Below, in pieces: positions 8,429-18,346 of a stretch of DNA of 64,000 nucleotides. Made by a program: the position numbers and the translations under genes. The notes below the pieces were generated by a model. It was given only the letters and a program-made list of their open reading frames with translations, searched no databases and had not been told where the DNA came from. How positions within the stretch are numbered: position 1 is the first letter of the stretch; each line of letters begins with the position of its first letter. The stretch covers positions 1 to 64,000 of the forward strand of contig NZ_BAMV01000008.1 in assembly GCF_000963925.1 (NCBI RefSeq), given 5' to 3'. The DNA comes from Acetobacter cibinongensis. Lineage in GTDB: Bacteria; Pseudomonadota; Alphaproteobacteria; Acetobacterales; Acetobacteraceae.

Positions 8429-9664
8429 ATGACAGATGGCACGGCACAGACACGGTGGCTCACTCTGGTGGGGGTAGGGGAAGATGGGCCTGATGGTCTG
8501 TCTCCGGCAGCACGCAGCCTGATTGAAAATGCGCCTTATGTTGTGGGAGGAGAGCGCCATTTGGCGCTGTGCCAGACCCTTATAAAGGGCGAGGCGCATA
8601 TATGGGACAAACCGTTTTCCAGCGCCCTGAAGGCGGTTTTGGCACGGCGGGGCCAGCCGACGCTGCTTTTAGCATCGGGTGACCCGTTTTTGTACGGTGT
8701 TGGGGCATCGCTTGCTGCGCACATCACACCGGAGGAGTTCTGGTGTGTGCCGTCAGTGTCCTCGGTTGCTTTGGCGTGTGCCCGCATGGGGTGGGCACAA
8801 CAGGCGTGCCGGGTGCTGTCGCTTTGCGGGCGGCCCAAGGAACTGCTGCTTCCTTACTTGCAGCCGGGTGCCCGGTTGTTGATTCTCTGTGCCGATGAGC
8901 AAACGCCTGCCATGTTGCTGGCGTGGTTGACGGAGCGCGGGCTGGGGCAAGCCCAGTGGCACTGCCTGCAAGCTCTGGGCGGCCCGCAAGAACGTGTCGT
9001 GAGCGGTCTTGTGCAGGGTGGTGTGCCTGTAGCTGTAAACCGTTTGTGCATTCTGGCACTTCAAATTCCTGCAGGGGCGGTGGCCAATACCATACCCCGT
9101 GTTGCAGGGCTGCCAGACATCTGCTTTGAGCATGATGGCCAGTTAACCAAGCGTGAAATACGGGCTGTCACGCTCTCTTCCCTCGCACCCAGAGCAGGGG
9201 AGTTGCTGTGGGATGTGGGAGGGGGTGCTGGCTCGGTTGGCATTGAATGGATGCTGGCGGACCCTGCCTGCCGGACCATTACAGTTGAGCGGACGCCTGA
9301 GCGCGCTGCCCGTATTGCCCGCAACGCGCAGACGTTGGGGGTGCCGGACCTTCAGGTCATTACCGGGCAGGCTCCCACAGTATTTGACGGTTTGCCAGCG
9401 CCGGACGCCATTTTTGTAGGTGGTGGTGCAAGCAATCCTGCGTTGCTAGAGGCAGCATGGGCAGCGCTTAAACCGGGGGGGCGTATTGTGGTCAACGGAG
9501 TTGTGCTGGAAACAGAGGTCCGGCTGTTTGAGGCCATGCAAAGATGGGGAGGCAACCTGACGCGCTTAAATGTGGCGCGGCTGGATACAGTGGGGACACT
9601 GCACGGTTTTCGTCCAGCCATGAGTGTTACGCAGTGGGTAGCATGGAAGCCATGCCAGTCATGA
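8429..9664 (+). CDS. cobL: Precorrin-6Y C5,15-methyltransferase (decarboxylating), CbiE-CbiT fusion
   Basis: Methylates C5 and C15 and decarboxylates the C12 acetate to give precorrin-8X. 411 residues: an N-terminal CbiE-like tetrapyrrole methylase (LTLVGVGEDGPDGLSPAA, then LLLASGDPFLYGVG) to about residue 205, then a CbiT-like class I methyltransferase with the SAM loop DVGGGAGSVGIEW near residue 262. It is divergent from cobK (110-bp gap) and overlaps cobE by 4 bases. Confidence 0.95.
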   Translation: MTDGTAQTRWLTLVGVGEDGPDGLSPAARSLIENAPYVVGGERHLALCQTLIKGEAHIWDKPFSSALKAVLARRGQPTLLLASGDPFLYGVGASLAAHITPEEFWCVPSVSSVALACARMGWAQQACRVLSLCGRPKELLLPYLQPGARLLILCADEQTPAMLLAWLTERGLGQAQWHCLQALGGPQERVVSGLVQGGVPVAVNRLCILALQIPAGAVANTIPRVAGLPDICFEHDGQLTKREIRAVTLSSLAPRAGELLWDVGGGAGSVGIEWMLADPACRTITVERTPERAARIARNAQTLGVPDLQVITGQAPTVFDGLPAPDAIFVGGGASNPALLEAAWAALKPGGRIVVNGVVLETEVRLFEAMQRWGGNLTRLNVARLDTVGTLHGFRPAMSVTQWVAWKPCQS

Positions 9665-10041
9665 TAACGGTGGCAGGGTTGGGGTGGAACCATTCCGCCA
9701 CGCCGGAGCAGGCGATGCGGGTTTTGCGCATAGCCATGCAAACATATTCCATACAAAAAATTTCCAGATTGGCTGTGCCAGACTTTAAAAAAGCGGAGTG
9801 GCTGGCTGAACTGGCCCATGCTTTTCAGGCCGAGTTGGTTGCAGTGCCCAAGCCAGTGCTTATACAGATGCAGCCTTTGTGCCTGACACACTCTGATATT
9901 GTGGCAGAGGCAACAAGGGGTGCGTCTTCCATAGCGGAGGCCTGCGCCCTTGCTGTGGCCGGGCATGGGCGGGTTTTATATGGGGCACGGCAGGTTCAAG
10001 GTGGTGTTACCTGCGCTTTGGCCAAGGGAGAGGGATTATGA
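9661..10041 (+). CDS. cobE: Cobalamin biosynthesis protein CobE (CbiG C-terminal-like)
   Basis: 126 residues from the ATG at 9661, which overlaps the cobL stop (ATGA). Matches the CbiG C-terminal domain: [16 protein letters not shown] at the start, PKPVLIQM in the middle and a Gly/Ala-rich C-terminal half ([18 protein letters not shown]). Single-domain CobE occurs in aerobic clusters, and its step is not firmly settled. It overlaps cobM by 4 bases, so cobL-cobE-cobM are coupled. With CbiD present in place of CobF, a role near the precorrin-5 to precorrin-6A step is plausible but inferred. Confidence 0.85.
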   Translation: MITVAGLGWNHSATPEQAMRVLRIAMQTYSIQKISRLAVPDFKKAEWLAELAHAFQAELVAVPKPVLIQMQPLCLTHSDIVAEATRGASSIAEACALAVAGHGRVLYGARQVQGGVTCALAKGEGL

Positions 10042-10811
10042 CAGTTCATTTTATTGGAGCAGGCCCCGGCGCTGCTGACCTCCTGACCCTACGCGGGCGT
10101 GACATACTGGCCAACTGCCCGGTTTGCCTGTACGCAGGCTCCATTATCCCGCCGGATATGCTGGCATTTTGTCCGCCAAATGCACGGTTGGTTGATACGG
10201 CCCCCCTTACATTGGACCAGATTGAAGCTGAGTATGTGAAAGCGCACGAGCAAGGGCAGGATGTTGCGCGTCTTCATTCAGGGGACCTGTCCCTTTACAG
10301 TGCAGTTGCAGAGCAGACGCGCCGGTTGGACAGGCTGGGTATTGCGTGGCGTATGGTGCCGGGTGTGCCAGCCTTTGCCGCGGCTGCGGCCACGCTAGGG
10401 CAGGAACTGACAGTGCCAGGTATTGCCCAAAGCCTGGTGTTAACACGAGTGACTGGCCGTGCATCCGCAATGCCAGAGCGAGAGAACCTGCCTGCTTTTG
10501 CCGCTACTGGCGCAACGCTGATTATTCATCTGGCTATTCATGCGTTGGATAAAATTGTTGCGCAGGTCATGCCTTTTTATGGGCAGGACTGCCCGGTGGC
10601 CATTGTGGCCCGTGCAACATGGGCGGACGAGGTGGTGCTGCGCGGCACGCTTGGCACCATTGAGGCCGAGTTTGCCAAAAACCCTATTGAACGCACGGCC
10701 CTTGTGCTTGTGGGGCCCGCATTGGGGGAAAAGGATTTTCGGGAAAGTGCTTTATATAGCACAGACTATCATCGCCGCTTCAGGGGGCTGGATACGGCCC
10801 CGCAGCAGTAA
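10038..10811 (+). CDS. cobM: Precorrin-4 C11-methyltransferase
   Basis: Converts precorrin-4 to precorrin-5. 257 residues with the tetrapyrrole methylase fold: [17 protein letters not shown] at the N-terminus, [14 protein letters not shown] near residue 76, and [16 protein letters not shown]. It overlaps the 3' end of the reverse-strand cbiD by 32 bp, mirroring the cobJ/cobK overlap. Confidence 0.96.
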   Translation: MTVHFIGAGPGAADLLTLRGRDILANCPVCLYAGSIIPPDMLAFCPPNARLVDTAPLTLDQIEAEYVKAHEQGQDVARLHSGDLSLYSAVAEQTRRLDRLGIAWRMVPGVPAFAAAAATLGQELTVPGIAQSLVLTRVTGRASAMPERENLPAFAATGATLIIHLAIHALDKIVAQVMPFYGQDCPVAIVARATWADEVVLRGTLGTIEAEFAKNPIERTALVLVGPALGEKDFRESALYSTDYHRRFRGLDTAPQQ

Positions 10812-11886
10812 CCGCGTCAGTTTGGCCAACGCACTGGCCTTTACGGTCGAAGACCATCACATCGACCCGGCAAGGTGTGGGGCTGAGTGTGTGAAGCGCG
10901 GTGCGCAGTGCTGAGTGGGCAATAAGGTTTCCCAACGGCACACCATTTGCGCTGGCACAAAGAAAAGCCTCTGCCACGGTCTGGCTGCTGGCAATGGCAC
11001 TGCATGTCGGGGTGTCTGCGCCCCCCTCACACGCCAGATCTGCCAAAGCCTGCATGTCTGCCTGCCCGCGCTTGGAGTGCAGGTCCAGTCTGCCTTGGCC
11101 AAGTTTGGTCATTTTTGCAATGCCGCCAGCAATGGTCAGGCGGGCTACGGGGTGGCTACGCACGTATTTAAGCAGGCCGCCAACAAAATCCCCCATTTCA
11201 ATCAAGGCAGTGTCTGGCAGACCGTAATACTGCTGCGCGGCTTTTTCGGAAACATTGCCGGTTGAGCCAGCAATATGCGGCAGGCCTTCAGCACGGGCGA
11301 CATCAATGCCACGGTGAATACTGTCAATCCATGCGGCGCAGGAGAAGGGCACAACAATGCCTGTGGTGCCTAAAATGGAAAGCCCGCCAACAATGCCCAA
11401 ACGGCTGTTGAGGGTGCGCTCTGCCAGTTTGGCTCCATTATGGACGGAAATTGTCACTTCCGCGTCGGGCAGACTGGCATGCGCTTCAGTCAGGGCCTGA
11501 CGGATCATGGCGCGGGGGACAGGGTTAATGGCGGCTTCACCGGGGGGCACGGGTAGGCCGGGGCGTGTGACAGTGCCCACCCCTGTTCCGGCCCTAAAAA
11601 CAACACCGCTGCCCGCAGGCAGCACGCGGACCGTGGCCCGAATAACAGCGCCATGCGTCACGTCCGGGTCATCTCCCGCATCTTTAATCACCTCGGCGTA
11701 GGCGGTGTCACCCTCCTTGCCGTGGTGGCAGAGGGCAAAGAGCACAACCCTGCCGTTTGGTAGTGTTATGGGTACGGTGGCTGGGGCAGGGTGCCCCTGT
11801 AGCATCAGCCATGCGGCCTTGGTTGCGGCAGTGGCGCAACTGCCGGTTGTCCAGCCCCGGCGCAGTGGTGATGTGTTCTGGGTCAT
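10780..11886 (-). CDS. cbiD: Cobalt-precorrin-5B C1-methyltransferase type protein
   Basis: CbiD methylates C1 in the anaerobic pathway. Here it sits in an aerobic cluster where CobF, the usual C1-methylase, is absent, so it probably takes that step. 368 residues, normal length: [19 protein letters not shown] at the start, [20 protein letters not shown] in the middle and [27 protein letters not shown]. It starts 120 bp from the divergent dnaE start. Confidence 0.94.
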   Translation of the reverse strand: MTQNTSPLRRGWTTGSCATAATKAAWLMLQGHPAPATVPITLPNGRVVLFALCHHGKEGDTAYAEVIKDAGDDPDVTHGAVIRATVRVLPAGSGVVFRAGTGVGTVTRPGLPVPPGEAAINPVPRAMIRQALTEAHASLPDAEVTISVHNGAKLAERTLNSRLGIVGGLSILGTTGIVVPFSCAAWIDSIHRGIDVARAEGLPHIAGSTGNVSEKAAQQYYGLPDTALIEMGDFVGGLLKYVRSHPVARLTIAGGIAKMTKLGQGRLDLHSKRGQADMQALADLACEGGADTPTCSAIASSQTVAEAFLCASANGVPLGNLIAHSALRTALHTLSPTPCRVDVMVFDRKGQCVGQTDAVTAAGPYPAP

Positions 11887-12006
11887 GCTGCGGACAGTAG
11901 AGCAGGTGAGGCGCTTTGAGCAAAGCCAATGGACAGAGACGTCATGGGTAAAAGATTAAATTTTGCAAGAGGTGAGATTACCTCCCCCCTGTGGTAGAAG
12001 GCGGGT

Positions 12007-15000
12007 ATGTCCTACGCAGATTTTGTTCACCTTCGGGTTCATTCCGCTTACTCCTTGAGCCAGGGTGCCATTCGTGTGCCAGAACTGGCCAAAATGGCGC
12101 AGGATATGCGTATGCCTGCCGTGGCCATTGCGGATTCCGGCAATCTGTTCGGGGCGCTGGAATTCTCCCAATATTGTGCCAAGGCCGGGGTGCAGCCCAT
12201 TATTGGCTGTCAGTTGGGCTTGCCCTCACGCAATGACAAACCGGGTTCCCCGGCGGAGCCGGTTGTGCTGCTGGCCCAGAACGAGACTGGGCTGACCAAC
12301 CTGCAATTTTTGTCGTCCAACGGGTTTCAGGAATCTGACCCGTCTGACCCTGTGGTAAGCCTGACAACATTGCGCGAAAGGTCTGAGGGGTTGCTGCTGC
12401 TGACCGGCGGCACCCGTGGGCCACTGTTTCAAATGTTGGCGGAAGGCCAGAAGGATGAGGCTGAACGCTGGCTGGCCCAGATGCATGAGGCTTTTGGTGA
12501 CAGGCTGATTGTTGAATTGCACCGCCATAACCTTGCCGTGGAAAAAGCGGTAGAGCCGGGCGTGATAGCGTTGGCAGACCGGTTTGGCCTGCCACTGGTG
12601 GCGACCAATGAATGCTTCTTCCCCAAGCGGGAAATGTATGAAGCCCATGATGCACTGATCTGCATTGCCCAAGGCCGCACTATGGCGGAGCGGGACCGGT
12701 GGCGCGTGACGCCGGAACACTGGTTCAAGCCACCCGCAGTTATGCGTGCTCTGTTTGCTGACCTGCCAGATGCCTGTGACAACACGCTGGAAATTGCCAA
12801 GCGCTGCGCCATCAAGGTGGAGACACGCAAACCCCTGCTGCCCGTCTGCCCCAAGGTGCGAGAAGGCGCAACGGAGGATGAAACCCTGCGCGCCATGGCA
12901 TGGGAAGGGCTGGAAAAACGCTTGTCCGGCGTGACCATGGATGAGGAAACGCGCAAGACCTACAATGAGCGTCTGGCCTTTGAGCTGGATATTATCTCCA
13001 AAATGGGGTTCCCTGGTTATTTCATGATCGTGGCGGACTTCATCCAATGGGGGAAGCAGCATAATATTCCGGTGGGTCCGGGCCGTGGGTCTGGTGCAGG
13101 GTCATTGGCTGCCTGGGCGCTGACCATTACCGATATTGACCCCATCCCCTTCAACCTGCTGTTCGAACGGTTTCTGAACCCCGAACGTGTGTCCATGCCT
13201 GACTTTGATATCGACTTCTGTCAGGACAGGCGGGACGAGGTGATTGCCTATGTGCGGCGCGAATACGGGCCAGACCGTGTGGCGCAGATTATTACCTTCG
13301 GTAAGTTGCAGGCCCGCGCGGCTGTACGAGACGTTGGGCGTGTGCTGGGGCTGCCTTACGGCATGGTCAACCGTGTTGCGGAGCTTATTCCCAACAACCC
13401 CGCTAAACCAACCACCCTGAAAGACGCCATTGCAGGCGAACCCAAACTTCAGGAAATGCGTGATAATGACGAGGCTTTGCGCAGGCTTCTGGAAATTGGT
13501 CAGCAGATTGAAGGTCTGTTCCGCCATGCCAGTACGCACGCCGCAGGGGTGGTGATTGGGGACCGGCCTTTAGTTGAACTGGTGCCGCTGTACCGAGACC
13601 CGAAAAGTGACACGCTGGTTACCCAGTATAACATGAAGTTTGTTGAGCAGGCCGGTCTGGTCAAGTTTGACTTTCTGGGTCTGACAACGCTGACCATTTT
13701 GCAAAGGGGCGTTGGTTTCCTGCGTAAAATGGGGATCGAGGTTGATCTGAGCCGTATTCCGCTGGATGACGCCGCAACCTATGAGATGCTGAGCCGGGGG
13801 GATACGGCAGGCGTGTTCCAGTTCGAAGGCGCGGGGATGCAGGACGTCTTGAAACAGATGCGTCCTACACGGCTGGAAGACCTGATTGCTGCCGTGGCCC
13901 TGTATCGCCCCGGACCCATGGCCAATATTCCCGATTATTGCAGGCGTAAACATGGGGAGGCCTGGGAGCCACCGCATGAGGAAATTCGGGATATTCTTGA
14001 AGAGACCTACGGTATCATGGTCTATCAGGAACAGGTTATGCAGATTGCCCAGAAAATGGCAGGCTATAGCCTTGGTGGCGCTGACCTTCTGCGCCGCGCC
14101 ATGGGTAAGAAAATTCGCTCAGAAATGGATACACAGCGCGAGTTGTTTACGGAAGGTGCTGTTAAACGCGGCATTGACCGTGACAAGGCCGTTGAAGTGT
14201 TCGACATCATGGCCAAGTTTGCTGACTACGGCTTTAACAAATCGCACGCGGCAGCGTACGCTCTTGTTTCGTATCAAACGGCATGGATGAAGGCGAACCA
14301 CCCGGTTGCGTTTCTGGCTGGTTGTATGTCCCTGGCACGGGAGCGTACTGAAAAACTGGCGGCACTACGGCAGGAAGCCGAGCGCATGGGTATTAAGGTT
14401 CTGCCGCCAGATATTAACAAATCCGAAGCCGATTTCTGCGTTGAAACCCTGCCGGATGGTAGCAAGGGTATCCGGTATGCGCTGGCTGCGGTCAAAAAAG
14501 TTGGGTTCAGCGCCATGGAGGCCTTGGTAGCCACCCGTGGCAGCAAGCCATTTAAGGACCTGTCCGATTTTGCAGCACGGATTGACCCTAAACAGATCAA
14601 CCGGATGCAAATGGAAAATTTGGCCAAGGCCGGTGCTTTTGAATGTATTGATAAAAACCGTGCGCGTGCCTACCGCTCTGCGGATACTATTTTGCGCCGC
14701 GCACAAAGTCAGGCGCAGGAAGCAGCATCAGGCCAGATAGGTCTGTTTGGGGGTGCGGGACATGTTGAAACGCTGCGCCTTGTAGAAGGGGCCGACTGGC
14801 CGGAATTTGAGCGCCTTGCCATGGAGGCCGAGGCCATCGGCTTTCATATGACGGCACATCCGCTGGATGCGTATGGTCCGGTCTTGCGGCGTATGGGGGT
14901 CACTAAATCCTCAGCGCTCCTGTCTGCGGCGGAAGCCGGGGTAGGGCGTGTGAGCATTGCCGGGTGTGTGGTGGATAAAAAGGAACGCCCAACACGCACA

Positions 15001-15426
15001 GGGAATAAAATGGCATGGGTTCGTCTGTCTGACGCCACTGGCGGGTGCGAAGTCACTGTGTTCTCCGAAGTACTCAGCCGCGTGCGGGAAAGTCTTACCG
15101 CAGGTACCGCCGTTCTGGTGAAAGCAGACCTGAAGCTGGAAGGCGAGGCCTTGCGTATTACGGCCAGTGACATCATGGAACTGGAGCAGGCTGCGGCACA
15201 GAACCAGAGTGAGTTGCGTGTCTGGGTTGAGAAGGAAGACGCGCTTGCTCAGCTTTGCGATATTCTGAACAGCCAGCGCGGCGGCCCCGGCCGTATCACA
15301 CTCCTGCCGGGTGTTGCCGATACCTGTGACGTGGAGGTCAGGTTGAAAGGCGGCTATAAAGTGACGCCGCTACTGGGCCAGCGCCTGAAGACGCTGCCCG
15401 GTATCTCCCGTGTGGAGCAGGTGTAA
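12007..15426 (+). CDS. dnaE: DNA polymerase III subunit alpha
   Basis: Replicative polymerase, 1139 residues (type DnaE1). The N-terminal PHP domain opens FVHLRVHSAYSLSQGAI. The polymerase core has PDFDIDF near residue 397-403 and VKFDFLGL near 552-558, matching the three catalytic aspartates of the E. coli enzyme. A helix-hairpin-helix region, an OB domain (VSIAGCVVDKKERPT) and a C-terminal domain follow. First gene of a run with pabB starting 14 bp after its stop. Confidence 0.98.
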   Translation: MSYADFVHLRVHSAYSLSQGAIRVPELAKMAQDMRMPAVAIADSGNLFGALEFSQYCAKAGVQPIIGCQLGLPSRNDKPGSPAEPVVLLAQNETGLTNLQFLSSNGFQESDPSDPVVSLTTLRERSEGLLLLTGGTRGPLFQMLAEGQKDEAERWLAQMHEAFGDRLIVELHRHNLAVEKAVEPGVIALADRFGLPLVATNECFFPKREMYEAHDALICIAQGRTMAERDRWRVTPEHWFKPPAVMRALFADLPDACDNTLEIAKRCAIKVETRKPLLPVCPKVREGATEDETLRAMAWEGLEKRLSGVTMDEETRKTYNERLAFELDIISKMGFPGYFMIVADFIQWGKQHNIPVGPGRGSGAGSLAAWALTITDIDPIPFNLLFERFLNPERVSMPDFDIDFCQDRRDEVIAYVRREYGPDRVAQIITFGKLQARAAVRDVGRVLGLPYGMVNRVAELIPNNPAKPTTLKDAIAGEPKLQEMRDNDEALRRLLEIGQQIEGLFRHASTHAAGVVIGDRPLVELVPLYRDPKSDTLVTQYNMKFVEQAGLVKFDFLGLTTLTILQRGVGFLRKMGIEVDLSRIPLDDAATYEMLSRGDTAGVFQFEGAGMQDVLKQMRPTRLEDLIAAVALYRPGPMANIPDYCRRKHGEAWEPPHEEIRDILEETYGIMVYQEQVMQIAQKMAGYSLGGADLLRRAMGKKIRSEMDTQRELFTEGAVKRGIDRDKAVEVFDIMAKFADYGFNKSHAAAYALVSYQTAWMKANHPVAFLAGCMSLARERTEKLAALRQEAERMGIKVLPPDINKSEADFCVETLPDGSKGIRYALAAVKKVGFSAMEALVATRGSKPFKDLSDFAARIDPKQINRMQMENLAKAGAFECIDKNRARAYRSADTILRRAQSQAQEAASGQIGLFGGAGHVETLRLVEGADWPEFERLAMEAEAIGFHMTAHPLDAYGPVLRRMGVTKSSALLSAAEAGVGRVSIAGCVVDKKERPTRTGNKMAWVRLSDATGGCEVTVFSEVLSRVRESLTAGTAVLVKADLKLEGEALRITASDIMELEQAAAQNQSELRVWVEKEDALAQLCDILNSQRGGPGRITLLPGVADTCDVEVRLKGGYKVTPLLGQRLKTLPGISRVEQV

Positions 15427-15440
15427 AAGGGGCCGGAATC

Positions 15441-16832
15441 ATGTGGCACCTGTGGGCGCTGGAACTTCCGTGGCTGGAGCCGGAGGCAGCGCTGACTGCA
15501 TGGGGGAACGCGCCATGGTGTGCTTTCCTGGATAGCGGCGGCCCTGTTGACGCACGAAGCCGGTGGAAAATTCTGGGCGTGCACCCAAAGCATACGGTGT
15601 TTGTAGTGAACGGTCTTCTGCACAAAGATGGTGCTGTGCAGGCAGAAAGTTCACCGCAGGCCGTGTTTTCTGCTCTGCGGCACGCTCTACCAGCCCAGCC
15701 GCAGGGCGCACGCCATCGCCCTTATGACCTACCGTTCTATGGTGGGTATATCGGGTTTTTTGACTATCATTTTGGAATGCAGTGTGAGGCGGTGCCCTCT
15801 CGGCATGTAAAACATGACCAACCAGACTGTGCTTTTGGCTTTTATGAGCAGGTATTTGTTTGGGATAGGCTGGAAAAAAGAGCTTTTCTTGCCGGTTTTT
15901 CAGATAATGCAGAATCTAAGTTAGAAACCCTAAGATTATATCAGGAATTATGGAATACGGTTGGGTGTGCCGATACGCCTGCACGCGTGCCCCGCCTTGT
16001 CTTTACACCGGACCAGACAAGAGTAGCCTATTGTGCGGCTGTTAAACGGGCAAAACAGTATATTGCGGCGGGAGATATTTTTCAGGTTAACATAACCGGA
16101 CGATATGCCGCCGAGAGCGAGGAGCCGCTTGACGATTTAACGCTCTACAGGGCCTTGCGTCATGCTGCGCCTGCGCCTTTTGCTGCGTATCTCCGGTGTG
16201 GTGAGGCGTATGCTTTGCACTCCACATCCCCAGAGCGTTTTCTGCAACTTGATGCGCAGCGTTACACCTGTTCCCGCCCGATAAAAGGCACGGCCCCGCG
16301 CGGTAAAACCGATGAGGAAGACAGAGTTTTTGCGCAGTCTCTGGCTGTAGACGAAAAAGAGTGTTCCGAAAACCTGATGATTGTTGACCTGATGCGCAAT
16401 GATATAGGGCGCGTTGCAGAAATTGGCAGTGTAACGGTGCCGGAGTTCTTAAAGGTGGAGCGCTTTGCCCATGTGCACCATCTGGTGTCAGAGGTGCGCG
16501 GCAAGCTTGCGGAGGGGCAGGATGTTTTTGACCTTTTGCAGGCAACCCTCCCACCGGGCTCTGTGACCGGTGCACCCAAACACCGCGCCATGCAGATTAT
16601 TGATGAACTGGAAGCCTCTGCCCGTGGCGCTTACTGTGGCAGCATTGTTTGCATAGGCGTGGAAGGGCAGATGGAAAGTTCAGTGATTATCCGCACCGTT
16701 GTCCGGCACGGCAACAGCCTGCATATCGCTGCGGGAGGGGGCATAACAGCACTTTCTGACCCCGATAAGGAGTATGCGGAAATGTGCCTAAAAATAGCGC
16801 CGCTTCTGGCGGTATTTGGGCAAGAGCTATGA
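15441..16832 (+). CDS. pabB: Aminodeoxychorismate synthase component I
   Basis: Makes 4-amino-4-deoxychorismate for folate. 463 residues of the chorismate-binding family. The PIKGT motif near residue 279 (PIKGTAPRGKT) points to PabB rather than anthranilate synthase TrpE, which normally has PIAGT. Further conserved: ENLMIVDLMRNDIG, PPGSVTGAPK and the C-terminal AGGGITALSDPDKEY. No glutamine amidotransferase partner is in the window. It overlaps pabC by 4 bases. Confidence 0.9.
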   Translation: MWHLWALELPWLEPEAALTAWGNAPWCAFLDSGGPVDARSRWKILGVHPKHTVFVVNGLLHKDGAVQAESSPQAVFSALRHALPAQPQGARHRPYDLPFYGGYIGFFDYHFGMQCEAVPSRHVKHDQPDCAFGFYEQVFVWDRLEKRAFLAGFSDNAESKLETLRLYQELWNTVGCADTPARVPRLVFTPDQTRVAYCAAVKRAKQYIAAGDIFQVNITGRYAAESEEPLDDLTLYRALRHAAPAPFAAYLRCGEAYALHSTSPERFLQLDAQRYTCSRPIKGTAPRGKTDEEDRVFAQSLAVDEKECSENLMIVDLMRNDIGRVAEIGSVTVPEFLKVERFAHVHHLVSEVRGKLAEGQDVFDLLQATLPPGSVTGAPKHRAMQIIDELEASARGAYCGSIVCIGVEGQMESSVIIRTVVRHGNSLHIAAGGGITALSDPDKEYAEMCLKIAPLLAVFGQEL

Positions 16833-17644
16833 CATCGGTTGTCTGGTTTAATGGGCGAATTTGTCCGGCAGAACAGGCCCGGATTGACGTGGCGGACCGT
16901 GGTCTGACGTTGGGGGATGGCCTGTTTGAAACACTCCGCGTGCATGAGGGCAGGGTGCTCCGGCTGCCCCTTCATGCTGCACGGCTGCAAAATGGTGGTG
17001 CAGTGCTGCAATTGCCTGTGCCGACATTTGCGGAAATGGCGCAGGCTACGCAAGAGCTTCTGGCCGCAACAGGGTTACAGAGCGGTTCCATGCGCCTTAC
17101 CGTAACGCGCGGTGTGGGTGTGCGTGGCTTGTTGCCACCCACGCATGCTGAACCAACTGTTGTTGTGACCGCAACGGAAGGGGCCCCTACGGTCGCAACT
17201 GTTAGCCTGATGACCAGTCGGCTTATCCGGCAGGATGAGCAGTCTCCCTTATGCCGCATGAAAAGCCTTAATTATCTGCCGCATATTCTGGCCCGGCAGG
17301 AAGCCGCGCGTGCCGGGGCGGATGAAGCCTTGCTGCTCAACACGCAAGGGCGTGTTGCAGAAACGACCATCAGTACGGTTGTTGTGCAGCAGAGCGGCAA
17401 CTTTATGACACCACCAGTAAGCGAGGGAGCGTTGCCGGGTGTCGCCCGAGCCGTGCTTTTTCAGGCGGGTTTGATAGAGGAGCAGCCTCTTGCTCCGGCC
17501 GCGTTGTCGGTGGCAGAAGCAGTCTATTTAATCAATAGTCTTGGGGTAAGGTGTGTAACCTCTCTGGACGGGCACCCTCTCCCTCTCAATAAAACCGGAG
17601 CTAGGTGTTTGTGTCAGGCGCTGGCAGTGCCGCTGGAAAAATAA
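16829..17644 (+). CDS. pabC: Class IV aminotransferase, probable aminodeoxychorismate lyase
   Basis: 271 residues from the ATG at 16829 overlapping the pabB stop (ATGA). PLP fold type IV: VADRGLTLGDGLFETL near residue 21 and catalytic Lys145 in RMKSLNYLPHILARQEA. Position directly behind pabB argues for 4-aminobenzoate formation; sequence alone cannot exclude a branched-chain or D-amino-acid aminotransferase. Confidence 0.82.
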   Translation: MTSVVWFNGRICPAEQARIDVADRGLTLGDGLFETLRVHEGRVLRLPLHAARLQNGGAVLQLPVPTFAEMAQATQELLAATGLQSGSMRLTVTRGVGVRGLLPPTHAEPTVVVTATEGAPTVATVSLMTSRLIRQDEQSPLCRMKSLNYLPHILARQEAARAGADEALLLNTQGRVAETTISTVVVQQSGNFMTPPVSEGALPGVARAVLFQAGLIEEQPLAPAALSVAEAVYLINSLGVRCVTSLDGHPLPLNKTGARCLCQALAVPLEK

Positions 17645-17711
17645 GGAACTTCCTTGAGGTTCTGTCGTTGGGGTTATGACAGTTCTGATTTTTGTTAAGG
17701 AAGCAGATAGC

Positions 17712-18080
17712 ATGGCTTTACGTGTTCAAACTCTCGTTCTTGGTACGGCACTGCTGCTTGCACCGGGCTTTGCTCTGGCGCAGGAACAGCAGACCCCAAC
17801 AGCAGATTCAGCCGCCGCACAGGTTGGTAAGTCCCCCAAGGCGGCTCTGGATGAAAACGGCAAGCGCATAGAGCCGTCTGAAAAACTCTGGAACAATCCT
17901 CGCACAAAAGCAGAGCAGCCCGGTACGCAGCCGCCGTCCAACGCAGTGCCAGCAAACACGACGCCGACCTCTGGCGAAGCGCTGAAGGCTCCTCATGCGT
18001 ATCAGCCCGGCAAACACAAAACAGGCCACCACAAGAAGCAGAGCGTCACCTCCCCGCATGAAGGCGCGAAAAGCGACTGA
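17712..18080 (+). CDS. Small exported hypothetical protein
   Basis: 122 residues from the ATG at 17712, with AAGGAAG about 9 bases upstream. A Sec signal peptide (LVLGTALLLAPGFALAQ) is cleaved near residue 23-24. The mature part is low-complexity, rich in Pro, Ala, Gln and Thr, with a His/Lys-rich tail (KHKTGHHKK). No domain is recognised. Probably periplasmic. An intrinsic terminator follows. Confidence 0.75.
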   Translation: MALRVQTLVLGTALLLAPGFALAQEQQTPTADSAAAQVGKSPKAALDENGKRIEPSEKLWNNPRTKAEQPGTQPPSNAVPANTTPTSGEALKAPHAYQPGKHKTGHHKKQSVTSPHEGAKSD

Positions 18081-18115
18081 GTAAGTCCGGCCCTCTGCCC
18101 TCAGAGAGCCTGCTG

Positions 18116-18184
18116 AAAAGCCGCTCCGTTTATCCTGTCACGACGCAGTTTTGTGTCCTGGCAGGGAACGGGCGGCTTTTTTTT
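18116..18184 (+). terminator. Intrinsic terminator after the small exported protein
   Basis: AAAAGCCGCTCCGTT at 18116-18130 pairs with AACGGGCGGCTTTT at 18167-18180 (one bulge); an inner CCTGTCA/TGGCAGG pairing extends the stem. It is followed by an uninterrupted T run to 18184. Confidence 0.85.
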
Positions 18185-18346
18185 GTGCGCGTGTGCCTGC
18201 TTGTCCCTGCGATCGTGAATCTGACATGCAGCGTCATGGCTTGCCCCATGCGGTATTAAGGCTCAATCGTAACGTGACAAGTTGAAGGGCGGCTGCGCTC
18301 CCCTGTGTGCGCCAACGCTCATGCACACTAAGGAGTTAAGCACGTT
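18185..18346 (+). promoter_or_regulatory. Upstream region of the Rieske oxygenase gene
   Basis: 162 bp between the terminator and the next start. An AAGGAG ribosome-binding site lies about 12 bases before the ATG at 18347. The region must carry the promoter, but I cannot pick a convincing -35/-10 pair. Confidence 0.35.
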
